From an uncultured Polaribacter sp. (GTDB lineage: Bacteria > Bacteroidota > Bacteroidia > Flavobacteriales > Flavobacteriaceae): DNA of 64,000 nucleotides. The stretch lies in NCBI RefSeq assembly GCF_947503855.1, contig NZ_CANNFF010000011.1, positions 1 to 64,000 of the forward strand, written 5' to 3'. Positions 49,415 to 57,247 of this stretch are shown here, in pieces. The position numbers were made by a program, and so were the translations under genes. The number at the start of each line of letters is the position of its first letter. Position 1 is the first letter of the stretch. Below the pieces are notes generated by a model, which was not told the origin of the DNA, did not search any database, and saw only the letters and a program-made list of their open reading frames with translations.

Positions 49415-50095
49415 ATGGAGATTAAATTCTTTAAAAAATCAATTCCTACGCTTATTTTTTTGGTAGTCTTTTCGGCAATTGCCATTCCTGTTTTTTATCA
49501 TTTATTAAAGGTTGATAAAAAGCTAAAAGTATACAGTCCTGCAGATGTAAATCCGCGTTTGGTAGATTTTTCTATGAAACACATTACAAAAGACCACACC
49601 ATTGCAGATTTTAAGTTAACCAACCAAAATGGAGACGTTATTACCAACAATAATTATAAAGATAAAATTTATGTAGCCGATTTCTTTTTTACACGTTGCC
49701 AAACCATTTGCATTGCCATGGCTTACAACATGAGTCAGTTGCAAGATTATTATAAAGACGATCATGATATTATGTTTCTTTCTCACTCAGTTACACCCGT
49801 TATAGACAGTGTTTCTGTATTAAAAGAATATGCTAATAGAAAAGGCGTTATAGATGGTAAATGGAATGTTACAACAGGCTCTAAAGCCCATATTTACGAG
49901 CTAGCTAGAAAAAGCTATTTTGCCGTTTTAGACGAAGGTGATGGAGGAGAAAACGATTTTATACATACAGAACAATTTGTGCTGGTAGACAAAGACAGAC
50001 GCATTCGCGGATATTATGATGGCACAGAAAAAACCGATATGGAAAAGTTAAAACAAGACATCGTTTTGTTAAAAGAAGAATATGCTTCCAAATAA
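49415..50095 (+). CDS. SCO1/SenC family copper chaperone
   Basis: A 226-residue membrane-anchored thioredoxin-fold protein. It has an N-terminal helix (about 12-32; LIFLVVFSAIAIPVFYHLL) and copper-binding residues Cys-x3-Cys in FTRCQTICIAM, with the distal His in FIHTEQFVLVDKDRRIRG. SCO proteins deliver copper to the CuA site of cytochrome c oxidase, or reduce it. It complements ctaA elsewhere in the window. TATTTTTG at 49390-49397 fits the -7 promoter element 17 bp before the start. The feoAB genes follow on the same strand behind their own promoter. Confidence 0.92.
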   Translation: MEIKFFKKSIPTLIFLVVFSAIAIPVFYHLLKVDKKLKVYSPADVNPRLVDFSMKHITKDHTIADFKLTNQNGDVITNNNYKDKIYVADFFFTRCQTICIAMAYNMSQLQDYYKDDHDIMFLSHSVTPVIDSVSVLKEYANRKGVIDGKWNVTTGSKAHIYELARKSYFAVLDEGDGGENDFIHTEQFVLVDKDRRIRGYYDGTEKTDMEKLKQDIVLLKEEYASK

Positions 50096-50096
50096 C

Positions 50097-50128
50097 TTGT
50101 TTAGAATCATTCTAAATGGTTATCTTTG
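50097..50128 (+). promoter_or_regulatory. feoA promoter with embedded Fur-like palindrome
   Basis: TTG (50097-50099) and TATCTTTG (50121-50128) match the Bacteroidetes TTG/TAnnTTTG promoter with a 21-nt spacer. The spacer is almost filled by a perfect 8-1-8 palindrome TTTAGAATCATTCTAAA (50100-50116), which fits a 7-1-7 Fur-family operator (core GAATCATTC). A bound repressor would block RNA polymerase, so the feo genes should be off when iron is plentiful. The start codon lies 20 bp downstream. Confidence 0.7.
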
Positions 50129-50147
50129 TCATCCCAAATAAAAAATA

Positions 50148-50378
50148 TTGAGCACAATTGCATCTTTACGTATTGGAGAAATGGGATACATCTCTGAAGA
50201 ATCTTTAGATTTAATTCCTTTAAAACTATTAGAAATGGGCTGTTTACCGGGTGCAGAAGTACAATTGGTACAAATAGCGCCTTTAAAAGATCTCTTATAT
50301 ATTTGTGTAAATGGCAGTCATTTAGCCATTAGAAAAGAAACTGCAGTACAAATACAAATCTTAAAAGCAAACCTATAA
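50148..50378 (+). CDS. feoA: Ferrous iron transport protein A
   Basis: A 76-residue cytosolic SH3-like protein that assists FeoB. The family pattern is visible: TIASLRIGEMGYI, then KLLEMGCLPGAEVQLVQIAP, PLKDLLYICVNGSHLAIRKE and the C-terminal AVQIQIL. The start is TTG at 50148; no ATG is suitable. The stop of feoA is directly followed by the feoB ATG with no gap, indicating translational coupling. The operon feoA-feoB-Cys-rich protein lies behind a Fur-like operator. Confidence 0.93.
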   Translation: MSTIASLRIGEMGYISEESLDLIPLKLLEMGCLPGAEVQLVQIAPLKDLLYICVNGSHLAIRKETAVQIQILKANL

Positions 50379-52487
50379 ATGTCTAAAAACAATATAAAAG
50401 TTGCTTTAATTGGAAACCCAAATACGGGTAAAACATCTTTGTTTAACCAACTTACTGGTTTAAACCAAAAAGTAGGTAATTATCCTGGTGTTACTGTAGA
50501 TAAAAAAGAAGGAAAAAGCAAGCTGTCTGCAACTCAAAACGCAATTATTACAGATTTACCGGGTACTTATAGCATTAATCCAACGTCTTTAGACGAAAGT
50601 ATTGTTTTAAAAACCTTACTTAAAAAAGACATTAAAGAATCTCCAGATGTAATTTTAGTGGTTGCAGATGTAGAAAATTTAAAAAGAAATTTACTACTTT
50701 TTTCACAAATAAAAGATTTAGAAATCCCTACTGTTTTGGCTATTAACATGGTAGATCAAATGCATAAAAAAGGTATTTCTATAGACCTAACAGCCTTAAA
50801 AGAAGAGCTAAATACAGAAGTTGTTTTAATAAGTGCCAGAAAAAACCAAGGCATAGATAAAGTAAAAGAAGCGATTATTAAATGTCATGTTGCTGCAAAA
50901 GCAACACCAATGTGCGATAATAACAAAATAGATCCAGAATATTTTGAAAAATTAAAAGCCATCAACCCAAATTTTTCTTTGTATGAATTATGGTTAATGG
51001 TTACTCAGAAAAATTTTCCAGAGGGCATTACAAAAGTTCAAAAAGAACAGTTACTTTCTTTTAATAAAGATGTATCTAAACTTAAGAAATACCAGCACAA
51101 AGAAACTATTTATAGGTATCAAGAAATTAATAAAATTTTAAAGAAAACCTACCTTGTAAATAAAAACGCAGCTACAGATGTAAGAAGTAGGTTAGATAAA
51201 ATATTTACGCATAAAATATTTGGCTACATTATTTTTCTACTCGTTTTATTATTAATCTTTCAATCAATTTTTGATTGGTCTTCAGTTCCAATGGATTTTA
51301 TAGATGGTGCTTTTGCGAACTTATCTGACTTTGCAAAAAGCAATTTGCCAGCAGGTGTTTTTACAGATTTAATTGTAGAAGGTATTATACCGGGCATTGG
51401 TGGTGTACTTATTTTTATTCCACAAATTGCAATTTTATTTATGTTTATTGCCATTTTAGAAGAAACTGGTTATATGAGTCGTGTTGTATTTTTAATGGAT
51501 AAAATTATGCGACGTTTTGGTATGAATGGTAAAAGTATCATTCCCTTAATATCAGGTACAGCTTGTGCAATACCAGCAATTATGGCAACAAGAACTATTT
51601 CTAGTTGGAAAGAAAGGTTAATTACCATTTTAGTAGTTCCTTTTACCACATGTTCTGCAAGATTGCCAGTGTATGCCATTTTAATAGCATTAATTATACC
51701 CAATAAAAAGATATTAGGTTTTTATAACTTACAAGCATTTACACTACTAATGTTATATGCTTTAGGCTTTTTATCTGCAATTTTAGCAGCCTACATATTG
51801 CAGAAAACATTAAAAATAAAAAGTAGTTCTTTCTTTGTGGTAGAAATGCCCAATTATAAAATTCCATCTTTTAAAAATGTATTTTTAGAAGTGATAGAAA
51901 AAACAAAAGCTTTTGTTTTTGAAGCAGGTAAAATAATTTTAGCCTTGTCTATCATACTATGGTTTTTAGCTTCTAACGGACCAGAATCTTTTAAAAATGC
52001 AGAAAAAAATACGATTGAAAATATAGAAAATAAACAATTGAATAAGGCTGATTTACAACAAAAAATAGCCTCTGCAAAATTAGAGAATTCTTATATTGGT
52101 ATTATGGGTAAAACCATAGAACCAGCCATAAAACCTTTAGGTTACGATTGGAAAATAGGAATTGCATTAATTACCTCTTTTGCAGCCAGAGAGGTGTTTG
52201 TTGGTACACTAGCCACCATTTATAGTGTAGCATCAGATGATGAAGATACATCTACCATAAAACAAAAAATGCGTTCTGAAATTAACCCAGAAACAGGTAA
52301 AAAACGTTTTAATTTTCCTGTGGGGATGTCTTTATTGGTTTTTTATGCCTTTGCAATGCAATGTATGGCAACATTAGCTATTGTAAAACGTGAAACTAAA
52401 ACTTGGAAATGGCCACTAATACAACTGTTTGGTATGGCTTTATTGGCATACATTTCCTCTTTAATAACTTATCAAATATTAAGCTAA
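50379..52487 (+). CDS. feoB: Ferrous iron transport protein B
   Basis: A 702-residue inner-membrane Fe(II) transporter. It has an N-terminal G-protein domain (G1 GNPNTGKTSLFNQLTG, effector NYPGVTVDKKEG, G3 DLPGTYSI, G4 NMVD, G5-like SARKNQG) and a GDI-like helical region (about 175-270). The membrane domain contains two gate motifs and PLISGTACAIPAIMATRT, TTCSARLPVYAIL and SFAAREVFVGTLA. The Cys of GTACAIP lies at the proposed permeation path. Length is normal for the flavobacterial type. The next start overlaps the stop by one base (TAATG). Confidence 0.97.
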   Translation: MSKNNIKVALIGNPNTGKTSLFNQLTGLNQKVGNYPGVTVDKKEGKSKLSATQNAIITDLPGTYSINPTSLDESIVLKTLLKKDIKESPDVILVVADVENLKRNLLLFSQIKDLEIPTVLAINMVDQMHKKGISIDLTALKEELNTEVVLISARKNQGIDKVKEAIIKCHVAAKATPMCDNNKIDPEYFEKLKAINPNFSLYELWLMVTQKNFPEGITKVQKEQLLSFNKDVSKLKKYQHKETIYRYQEINKILKKTYLVNKNAATDVRSRLDKIFTHKIFGYIIFLLVLLLIFQSIFDWSSVPMDFIDGAFANLSDFAKSNLPAGVFTDLIVEGIIPGIGGVLIFIPQIAILFMFIAILEETGYMSRVVFLMDKIMRRFGMNGKSIIPLISGTACAIPAIMATRTISSWKERLITILVVPFTTCSARLPVYAILIALIIPNKKILGFYNLQAFTLLMLYALGFLSAILAAYILQKTLKIKSSSFFVVEMPNYKIPSFKNVFLEVIEKTKAFVFEAGKIILALSIILWFLASNGPESFKNAEKNTIENIENKQLNKADLQQKIASAKLENSYIGIMGKTIEPAIKPLGYDWKIGIALITSFAAREVFVGTLATIYSVASDDEDTSTIKQKMRSEINPETGKKRFNFPVGMSLLVFYAFAMQCMATLAIVKRETKTWKWPLIQLFGMALLAYISSLITYQILS

Positions 52488-52603
52488 TGCAACAGGTACT
52501 TGTTTACATATTGGTTTTTTTAGCCATCTTTTTTCTAGTGAAAAAATTCGGACCTTCATCAAAGAAAAAAAGTAGTTGTAATTCAGATTGTGCTTGTCAC
52601 TAA
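52487..52603 (+). CDS. FeoB-associated Cys-rich membrane protein
   Basis: A 38-residue protein with one membrane helix (QVLVYILVFLAIFFLVKKF) and a cytosolic tail SSCNSDCACH with three cysteines and a His. This is the hallmark of the small FeoB-associated family (PF12669-type). The ATG overlaps the feoB stop (TAATG), so it is translationally coupled. The tail may bind iron delivered by FeoB. A longer frame starting at 52403 inside feoB is rejected. Confidence 0.82.
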   Translation: MQQVLVYILVFLAIFFLVKKFGPSSKKKSSCNSDCACH

Positions 52604-52690
52604 AAGTTAACACAAAATTAGTAGCATCTTTTTGTAATGATTCATATTTTTGATACACTAAGAAAATACGTACTTAAAACATATTTAAAA

Positions 52691-53245
52691 ATGAAAAATA
52701 TAATATTATTTGTTGCAGTAATTGCAACCACATTGTGTAATGTAGATCTTGTAGCACAATCTTTTAAGTCATTAGATGTTAGCCCTATGGATGCTGCTTT
52801 TTTTCCAAATAGTTGGAGAGAGTCAAACAAAATTGTAAAGGTGGTTTATAGTCGCCCACAATTAAAAGGTAGAGATTTAGCTATGTTAGCGCCAGTAGAT
52901 AAAGTTTGGAGAACTGGAGCAAACGAAGCAACAGAAATTACTTTTTTTGAAGATGTAATTTTTGGAGGTAAAAATCTAAGAGCAGGTTCATATTCTTTAT
53001 TTACAATTCCTTCTGCAGAAGGAAATTGGACTGTAATTATAAACAAAGCAAGAAATGTATGGGGATCTTACACTTATAAAGAAGAACAAGATGTTTTAAG
53101 GGTTGCTGGTAAAGTTTCTGAATCTGAAAAAAATATAGAAGCTTTTTCTATGATGTTTGATAAGAACATGACCTTACATATGGGTTGGGGTAAAATTATT
53201 GTTTCTGTGCCTATTAAAAAAACATCAGAAACAGAAAAGTACTAA
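52691..53245 (+). CDS. DUF2911 family secreted protein
   Basis: A 184-residue protein with a signal peptide (1-21, ending DLVAQS). A beta-rich DUF2911 domain follows, with its markers KVVYSRPQLKGRD, VWRTGANEATEITFF, LRAGSYSLFTIPSAEGNWTV and TLHMGWGKIIVSVPI. The family is common in Bacteroidetes and of unknown function. I chose ATG 52691, which begins the signal peptide, over the in-frame ATG 52637, which would add 18 residues that spoil it. It is followed after 48 bp by a small lipoprotein gene. Confidence 0.87.
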   Translation: MKNIILFVAVIATTLCNVDLVAQSFKSLDVSPMDAAFFPNSWRESNKIVKVVYSRPQLKGRDLAMLAPVDKVWRTGANEATEITFFEDVIFGGKNLRAGSYSLFTIPSAEGNWTVIINKARNVWGSYTYKEEQDVLRVAGKVSESEKNIEAFSMMFDKNMTLHMGWGKIIVSVPIKKTSETEKY

Positions 53246-53293
53246 TATCACTTTTCTGCCTTTAACTATCAAAGTAAATAAACACAAAAAAAG

Positions 53294-53704
53294 GTGAACA
53301 AATTTTTTATTTATTTGGCAGTATTTAGCGCTGTAACTTTAACAAGTTGTAGTAGCGCAAACGAAGATGTATCTTTAGAACTCTCTATACAAGAAAAAGT
53401 AACTATTTTAGAAAATGGTAAATGGCTTTTAAAAGGTTTTGAAATTTCAGTTATGCATACTTTTAAAAATGGTGAGCAATTTACCTTTTATGGCACAGAC
53501 AATGTGTTTTCTGATACTCCAATACCAGGTACCCAAGAGTATACAATTTCTGGAGATTTGCTAGTAGTAGATTATAATTTTGGCAATATAGCCAACTATG
53601 AATTAAAGCTATCTTGTAATAATAATATTATAGATTTTTATAAAGATGGCGAGTTAAATAGAACATTATACAAAAAAGATTCTAATTACAAAGAGTGTTT
53701 GTAA
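53294..53704 (+). CDS. Small lipocalin-like lipoprotein
   Basis: A 136-residue protein starting at GTG 53294, with a lipoprotein signal peptide (lipobox LTSC, mature N-terminal Cys 19). After an acidic stretch, the rest (about 35-130) is a series of beta-strands with KWLLKGFEISV, FTFYGTDNVFS, YTISGDLLVVDYNF and LKLSCNNNIIDFYKD, similar to small lipocalin-like lipoproteins of Bacteroidetes. No ligand can be predicted. It ends before a 20-bp perfect hairpin. The gene may be read with the DUF2911 gene. Confidence 0.7.
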   Translation: MNKFFIYLAVFSAVTLTSCSSANEDVSLELSIQEKVTILENGKWLLKGFEISVMHTFKNGEQFTFYGTDNVFSDTPIPGTQEYTISGDLLVVDYNFGNIANYELKLSCNNNIIDFYKDGELNRTLYKKDSNYKECL

Positions 53705-53719
53705 AAGCACATAAATATT

Positions 53720-53765
53720 AAATTACAACAGGCTTTCAATTCATTTTGAAAGCCTGTTGTAATTT
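53720..53765. terminator. Long perfect inverted repeat, probable terminator
   Basis: A 20-bp perfect stem (53720-53739 with 53746-53765) and a 6-nt loop lie 16 bp after the lipoprotein stop codon. The stem ends in AATTT/AAATT rather than a long T-run, so termination efficiency is uncertain, but no gene continues past it before the leuS promoter. Confidence 0.65.
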
Positions 53766-53781
53766 AAAAGAAATCTGTTTT

Positions 53782-53809
53782 TTGCTTACAAAGAATAAAC
53801 GTAAATTTG
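53782..53809 (+). promoter_or_regulatory. Promoter of leuS
   Basis: TTG (53782-53784) and TAAATTTG (53802-53809) fit the TTG/TAnnTTTG promoter with a 17-nt spacer, 23 bp before the leuS ATG. Confidence 0.5.
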
Positions 53810-53832
53810 CCCTTTAAATTAAGAGGTAACAG

Positions 53833-56808
53833 ATGCAATACAATCATCAAGAAATAGAAAAAAAGTGGCAAAATTTTTGGGCAAAAAACCAAACGTTTAA
53901 AGCTTTAAATAAAAGTAATAAACCTAAATATTATGTGTTAGATATGTTTCCTTATCCAAGTGGAGCTGGTTTACATGTTGGGCATCCTTTAGGTTACATT
54001 GCTAGCGATATTTATGCGCGTTACAAACGTCATAAAGGTTTTAATGTGTTGCATCCACAAGGCTATGATTCTTTTGGTTTACCAGCAGAACAATATGCCA
54101 TACAAACAGGCCAACATCCTGCAAAAACAACCGAAGAAAATATAAAAACCTACAGAAAACAATTAGATAAAATAGGTTTTTCTTTTGATTGGAGCAGAGA
54201 AGTTCGTACTTCAAATCCTGCTTATTATAAATGGACTCAGTCGATTTTTATTCAACTATTTAACTCTTGGTACAATAAAGATACAGACAAAGCAGAAGAC
54301 ATTTCAACCTTAGTTTCAATTTTTGAAAAAGAAGGAAACATAAATATAAATGCAGTTTGCGATGAAGATATTATTTCTTTTTCTTCTAAAGATTGGGCTG
54401 ATTTTTCATCAACAAAAAAACAAGAAATTTTATTACAATATCGTTTAACATTTTTGTCAGATACAGAAGTAAACTGGTGTCCTGCATTAGGAACTGTTTT
54501 GGCAAATGACGAAATTGTAAACGGAGTTTCAGAACGTGGAGGACATCCTGTTATTAGAAAAAAAATGACACAGTGGTCTATGCGAATTTCTGCCTACGCA
54601 CAACGTTTGTTAGATGGTTTACAAACTATAGATTGGCCACAACCGTTAAAAGATTCTCAAACCAATTGGATTGGTCGTTCTCAAGGGGCCATGGTTTCTT
54701 TCCAGGTGGATGAACCAACAACCAACAACCAAGAACCAAAAATTATAGAAGTATTCACAACACGTCCAGACACCATTTACGGAGTAAGTTTTATGACTTT
54801 AGCGCCAGAACACGAATTGGTATCAAAAATTACAACTGAAGCACAAAAAGCAGAAGTTGAAGCATATGTAGAAGCAACAGCAAAACGTTCTGAACGCGAT
54901 AGAATGGCAGATGTGAAAACCATTTCTGGTGCATTTACCGGTGCGTATGCAATACACCCTTTCTCTGGCGAAAAAGTACAAATTTGGATTGGAGATTATG
55001 TGTTAGCAGGTTATGGTACAGGAGCAGTGATGGCAGTTCCTTGTGGAGACCAGCGTGATTATGATTTTGCCAAACATTTTAACATTCCAATTCCTAATAT
55101 TTTTGAAGGAGTTGATATTTCTGAGGCTGCACATGCAGATAAAGAAGGCACTGTAATTGTAAATTCTGATTTCTTATCAGGATTAAAGTACAAGAAAGCC
55201 CTAAAATTAGCCATCTACGAACTAGAAAAACGTGGTTTAGGTTACGGTAAAATAAATTACAGATTGCGTGATGCTGTTTTTAGCAGACAACGTTATTGGG
55301 GAGAGCCATTTCCTGTGTATTACAAAGATGGAATGCCTCAAATGATTGATGCAAAACACTTACCAATTGTATTGCCAGAAGTAGAAAAATATTTACCAAC
55401 CGAAGATGGAAAACCACCTTTAGGAAATGCAGAAGTTTGGGCTTGGAATACAGCTACAGATACAGTTGTTTCTAATGATTTAATAGATAATCAAACGGTG
55501 TTTCCATTAGAATTAAACACAATGCCTGGTTGGGCAGGAAGCTCTTGGTATTTTAACAGATATATGGATGCTGATAATACCAACCAATTTGCAAGCAAAG
55601 AAGCTTTAGATTATTGGCAAAATGTAGATTTATACATTGGTGGTTCAGAACACGCAACAGGACATTTATTATACGCACGCTTTTGGCAAAAGTTTTTGTT
55701 TGATAAAAATATGGTTCCTGTAGATGAGTTTGCAAAAAAACTAATTAACCAAGGAATGATTTTGGGAACAAGTGCTTTTGTCTACAAAACTTCAGTATTT
55801 GTAAAAAATGGTTGCGCCATAGATAAGTCTAATGAGGATGTTATTGAACACATACCAACACTTTTTGTTTCTAAAAATTTATTTAATTCTGATGATGAAT
55901 TTGAAACAGTAGTTAAAAATTATTTATTAGATAAAAAGCTTTTAGACCCTAATTTTGCAGATTTGGTGATGATAACCAAAACACCCATTCATGCTGATGT
56001 TTCTTTAGTAAATGCCTCAGATGAATTAGATGTAGAGGCTTTTAAAAATCACCCTTTAAATGCAGATTATAAAAATGCTACATTTATTTTAGAAGATGGT
56101 GTTTATAAAGTGGGTAGAGAGGTAGAAAAAATGTCTAAATCTAAATACAATGTGGTAAATCCAGATGCTATTTGCGAAGAATATGGAGCAGATAGTTTAC
56201 GTTTGTTCGAAATGTTTTTAGGGCCTTTAGAACAAGCAAAACCTTGGAAAACTTCTGGTATTTCTGGTGTGCATTCTTTCTTAAAAAAACTGTGGAAACT
56301 TTATTTTAAAGAAGAAGAGTTTGCAGTTTCTAATGATGAACCAACCAAAGAAGAACTTAAAACATTACATAAAACCATCAAAAAAGTAGAAGAAGATATA
56401 GAAAATTTCTCTTTTAATACCTCTGTTTCTACCTTTATGATTGCTGTAAACGAGTTGTCTGCTTTAAAATGTAACAAACGTACCATTTTAGAACCTCTTG
56501 CGGTTTTGGTTTCTCCTTATGCGCCTCATATTGCAGAAGAATTATGGAGCCAATTAGGGCACAAAGAAAGTATTGCAACTGTTACTTTTCCAAAGTTTGA
56601 AGAAAAATACTTGGTAGAAAGCACCAAAGTATATCCTATTTCATTTAATGGAAAAATGCGTTTTACTCTAGAATTATCCTTAGAATTATCTAAAGATGAT
56701 ATAGAAAAAACAGTTATGGAGCATGAAAAAACACAAGCACAATTACAAGGTAGAATACCTAAAAAAGTAATTATTGTACCTGGTAAAATTGTAAACATAG
56801 TAGGTTAA
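53833..56808 (+). CDS. leuS: Leucyl-tRNA synthetase
   Basis: A 991-residue class I synthetase. The HIGH motif is GLHVGHPLGY after MFPYPSGA. The connective-peptide editing domain (about 280-470) includes FTTRPDTIYGVSF and YGTGAVMAVPCGDQRDYDFA. The KMSKS motif lies in EKMSKSKYNVV. The C-terminus holds the anticodon-binding helical domain and a short tRNA-binding tail. It is longer than most bacterial LeuRS (about 800-940) because of two insertions: residues of about 155-215 after the HIGH half, and about 640-760 just before KMSKS, as usual in Bacteroidetes but with extra unique residues in the second. It has its own promoter. Confidence 0.97.
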   Translation: MQYNHQEIEKKWQNFWAKNQTFKALNKSNKPKYYVLDMFPYPSGAGLHVGHPLGYIASDIYARYKRHKGFNVLHPQGYDSFGLPAEQYAIQTGQHPAKTTEENIKTYRKQLDKIGFSFDWSREVRTSNPAYYKWTQSIFIQLFNSWYNKDTDKAEDISTLVSIFEKEGNININAVCDEDIISFSSKDWADFSSTKKQEILLQYRLTFLSDTEVNWCPALGTVLANDEIVNGVSERGGHPVIRKKMTQWSMRISAYAQRLLDGLQTIDWPQPLKDSQTNWIGRSQGAMVSFQVDEPTTNNQEPKIIEVFTTRPDTIYGVSFMTLAPEHELVSKITTEAQKAEVEAYVEATAKRSERDRMADVKTISGAFTGAYAIHPFSGEKVQIWIGDYVLAGYGTGAVMAVPCGDQRDYDFAKHFNIPIPNIFEGVDISEAAHADKEGTVIVNSDFLSGLKYKKALKLAIYELEKRGLGYGKINYRLRDAVFSRQRYWGEPFPVYYKDGMPQMIDAKHLPIVLPEVEKYLPTEDGKPPLGNAEVWAWNTATDTVVSNDLIDNQTVFPLELNTMPGWAGSSWYFNRYMDADNTNQFASKEALDYWQNVDLYIGGSEHATGHLLYARFWQKFLFDKNMVPVDEFAKKLINQGMILGTSAFVYKTSVFVKNGCAIDKSNEDVIEHIPTLFVSKNLFNSDDEFETVVKNYLLDKKLLDPNFADLVMITKTPIHADVSLVNASDELDVEAFKNHPLNADYKNATFILEDGVYKVGREVEKMSKSKYNVVNPDAICEEYGADSLRLFEMFLGPLEQAKPWKTSGISGVHSFLKKLWKLYFKEEEFAVSNDEPTKEELKTLHKTIKKVEEDIENFSFNTSVSTFMIAVNELSALKCNKRTILEPLAVLVSPYAPHIAEELWSQLGHKESIATVTFPKFEEKYLVESTKVYPISFNGKMRFTLELSLELSKDDIEKTVMEHEKTQAQLQGRIPKKVIIVPGKIVNIVG

Positions 56809-56926
56809 ATACTTGCTGTTTTTAAGAAAGTATTCAAGTATTTTTATAACCCATTTGGTAGTGTTTATTATTACCCTTACATATTGATAAAGAAAAAATA
56901 CAATCAATGTTTTTGAAATTTTAGGC

Positions 56927-57157
56927 ATGTTAGCAGCAATTATTACAACTGGTTCTTTTTTACCTCAAGTGTATAAAACTTGGAAAACAAAAAATACCAA
57001 AGGACTGTCTTTAACAATGTATGTTTCTTTTTTTATTGGAGTTTCATTATGGTTCGTATATGGTTTTTACTTAAATAGTTTACCAATGATTTTAGCAAAT
57101 ATTGTAACCGCAATATCAACTTTAATCTTAATTAGGCTCAAACTCAAATATAAATAA
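56927..57157 (+). CDS. SemiSWEET sugar transporter
   Basis: A 76-residue protein (as read from ATG) with three membrane helices in the SemiSWEET/PQ-loop arrangement. It contains the PQ motif SFLPQVYKTWKTKNTKGLS, then the helix FFIGVSLWFVYGFYLNSL and the third helix ILANIVTAISTLILIRL. SemiSWEETs dimerise to carry sugars down their gradient. Homology-like sequence NVFEILG continues in frame upstream of the only ATG (from 56906), which would complete helix 1, so the true start may be a rare codon such as ATC at 56903. The gene lies alone before a terminator. Confidence 0.83.
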   Translation: MLAAIITTGSFLPQVYKTWKTKNTKGLSLTMYVSFFIGVSLWFVYGFYLNSLPMILANIVTAISTLILIRLKLKYK

Positions 57158-57180
57158 AGAATAAATCTTAAATAAAAATC

Positions 57181-57214
57181 AAAAGCCATTATACAATTTG
57201 TAATGGCTTTTTTA
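57181..57214 (+). terminator. Terminator after the SemiSWEET gene
   Basis: AAAAGCCATTA (57181-57191) pairs perfectly with TAATGGCTTTT (57201-57211), 9-nt loop, then more Ts. Confidence 0.82.
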
Positions 57215-57247
57215 TTTGGTATCTTGTGGTTTTAAAATCACATTAAT

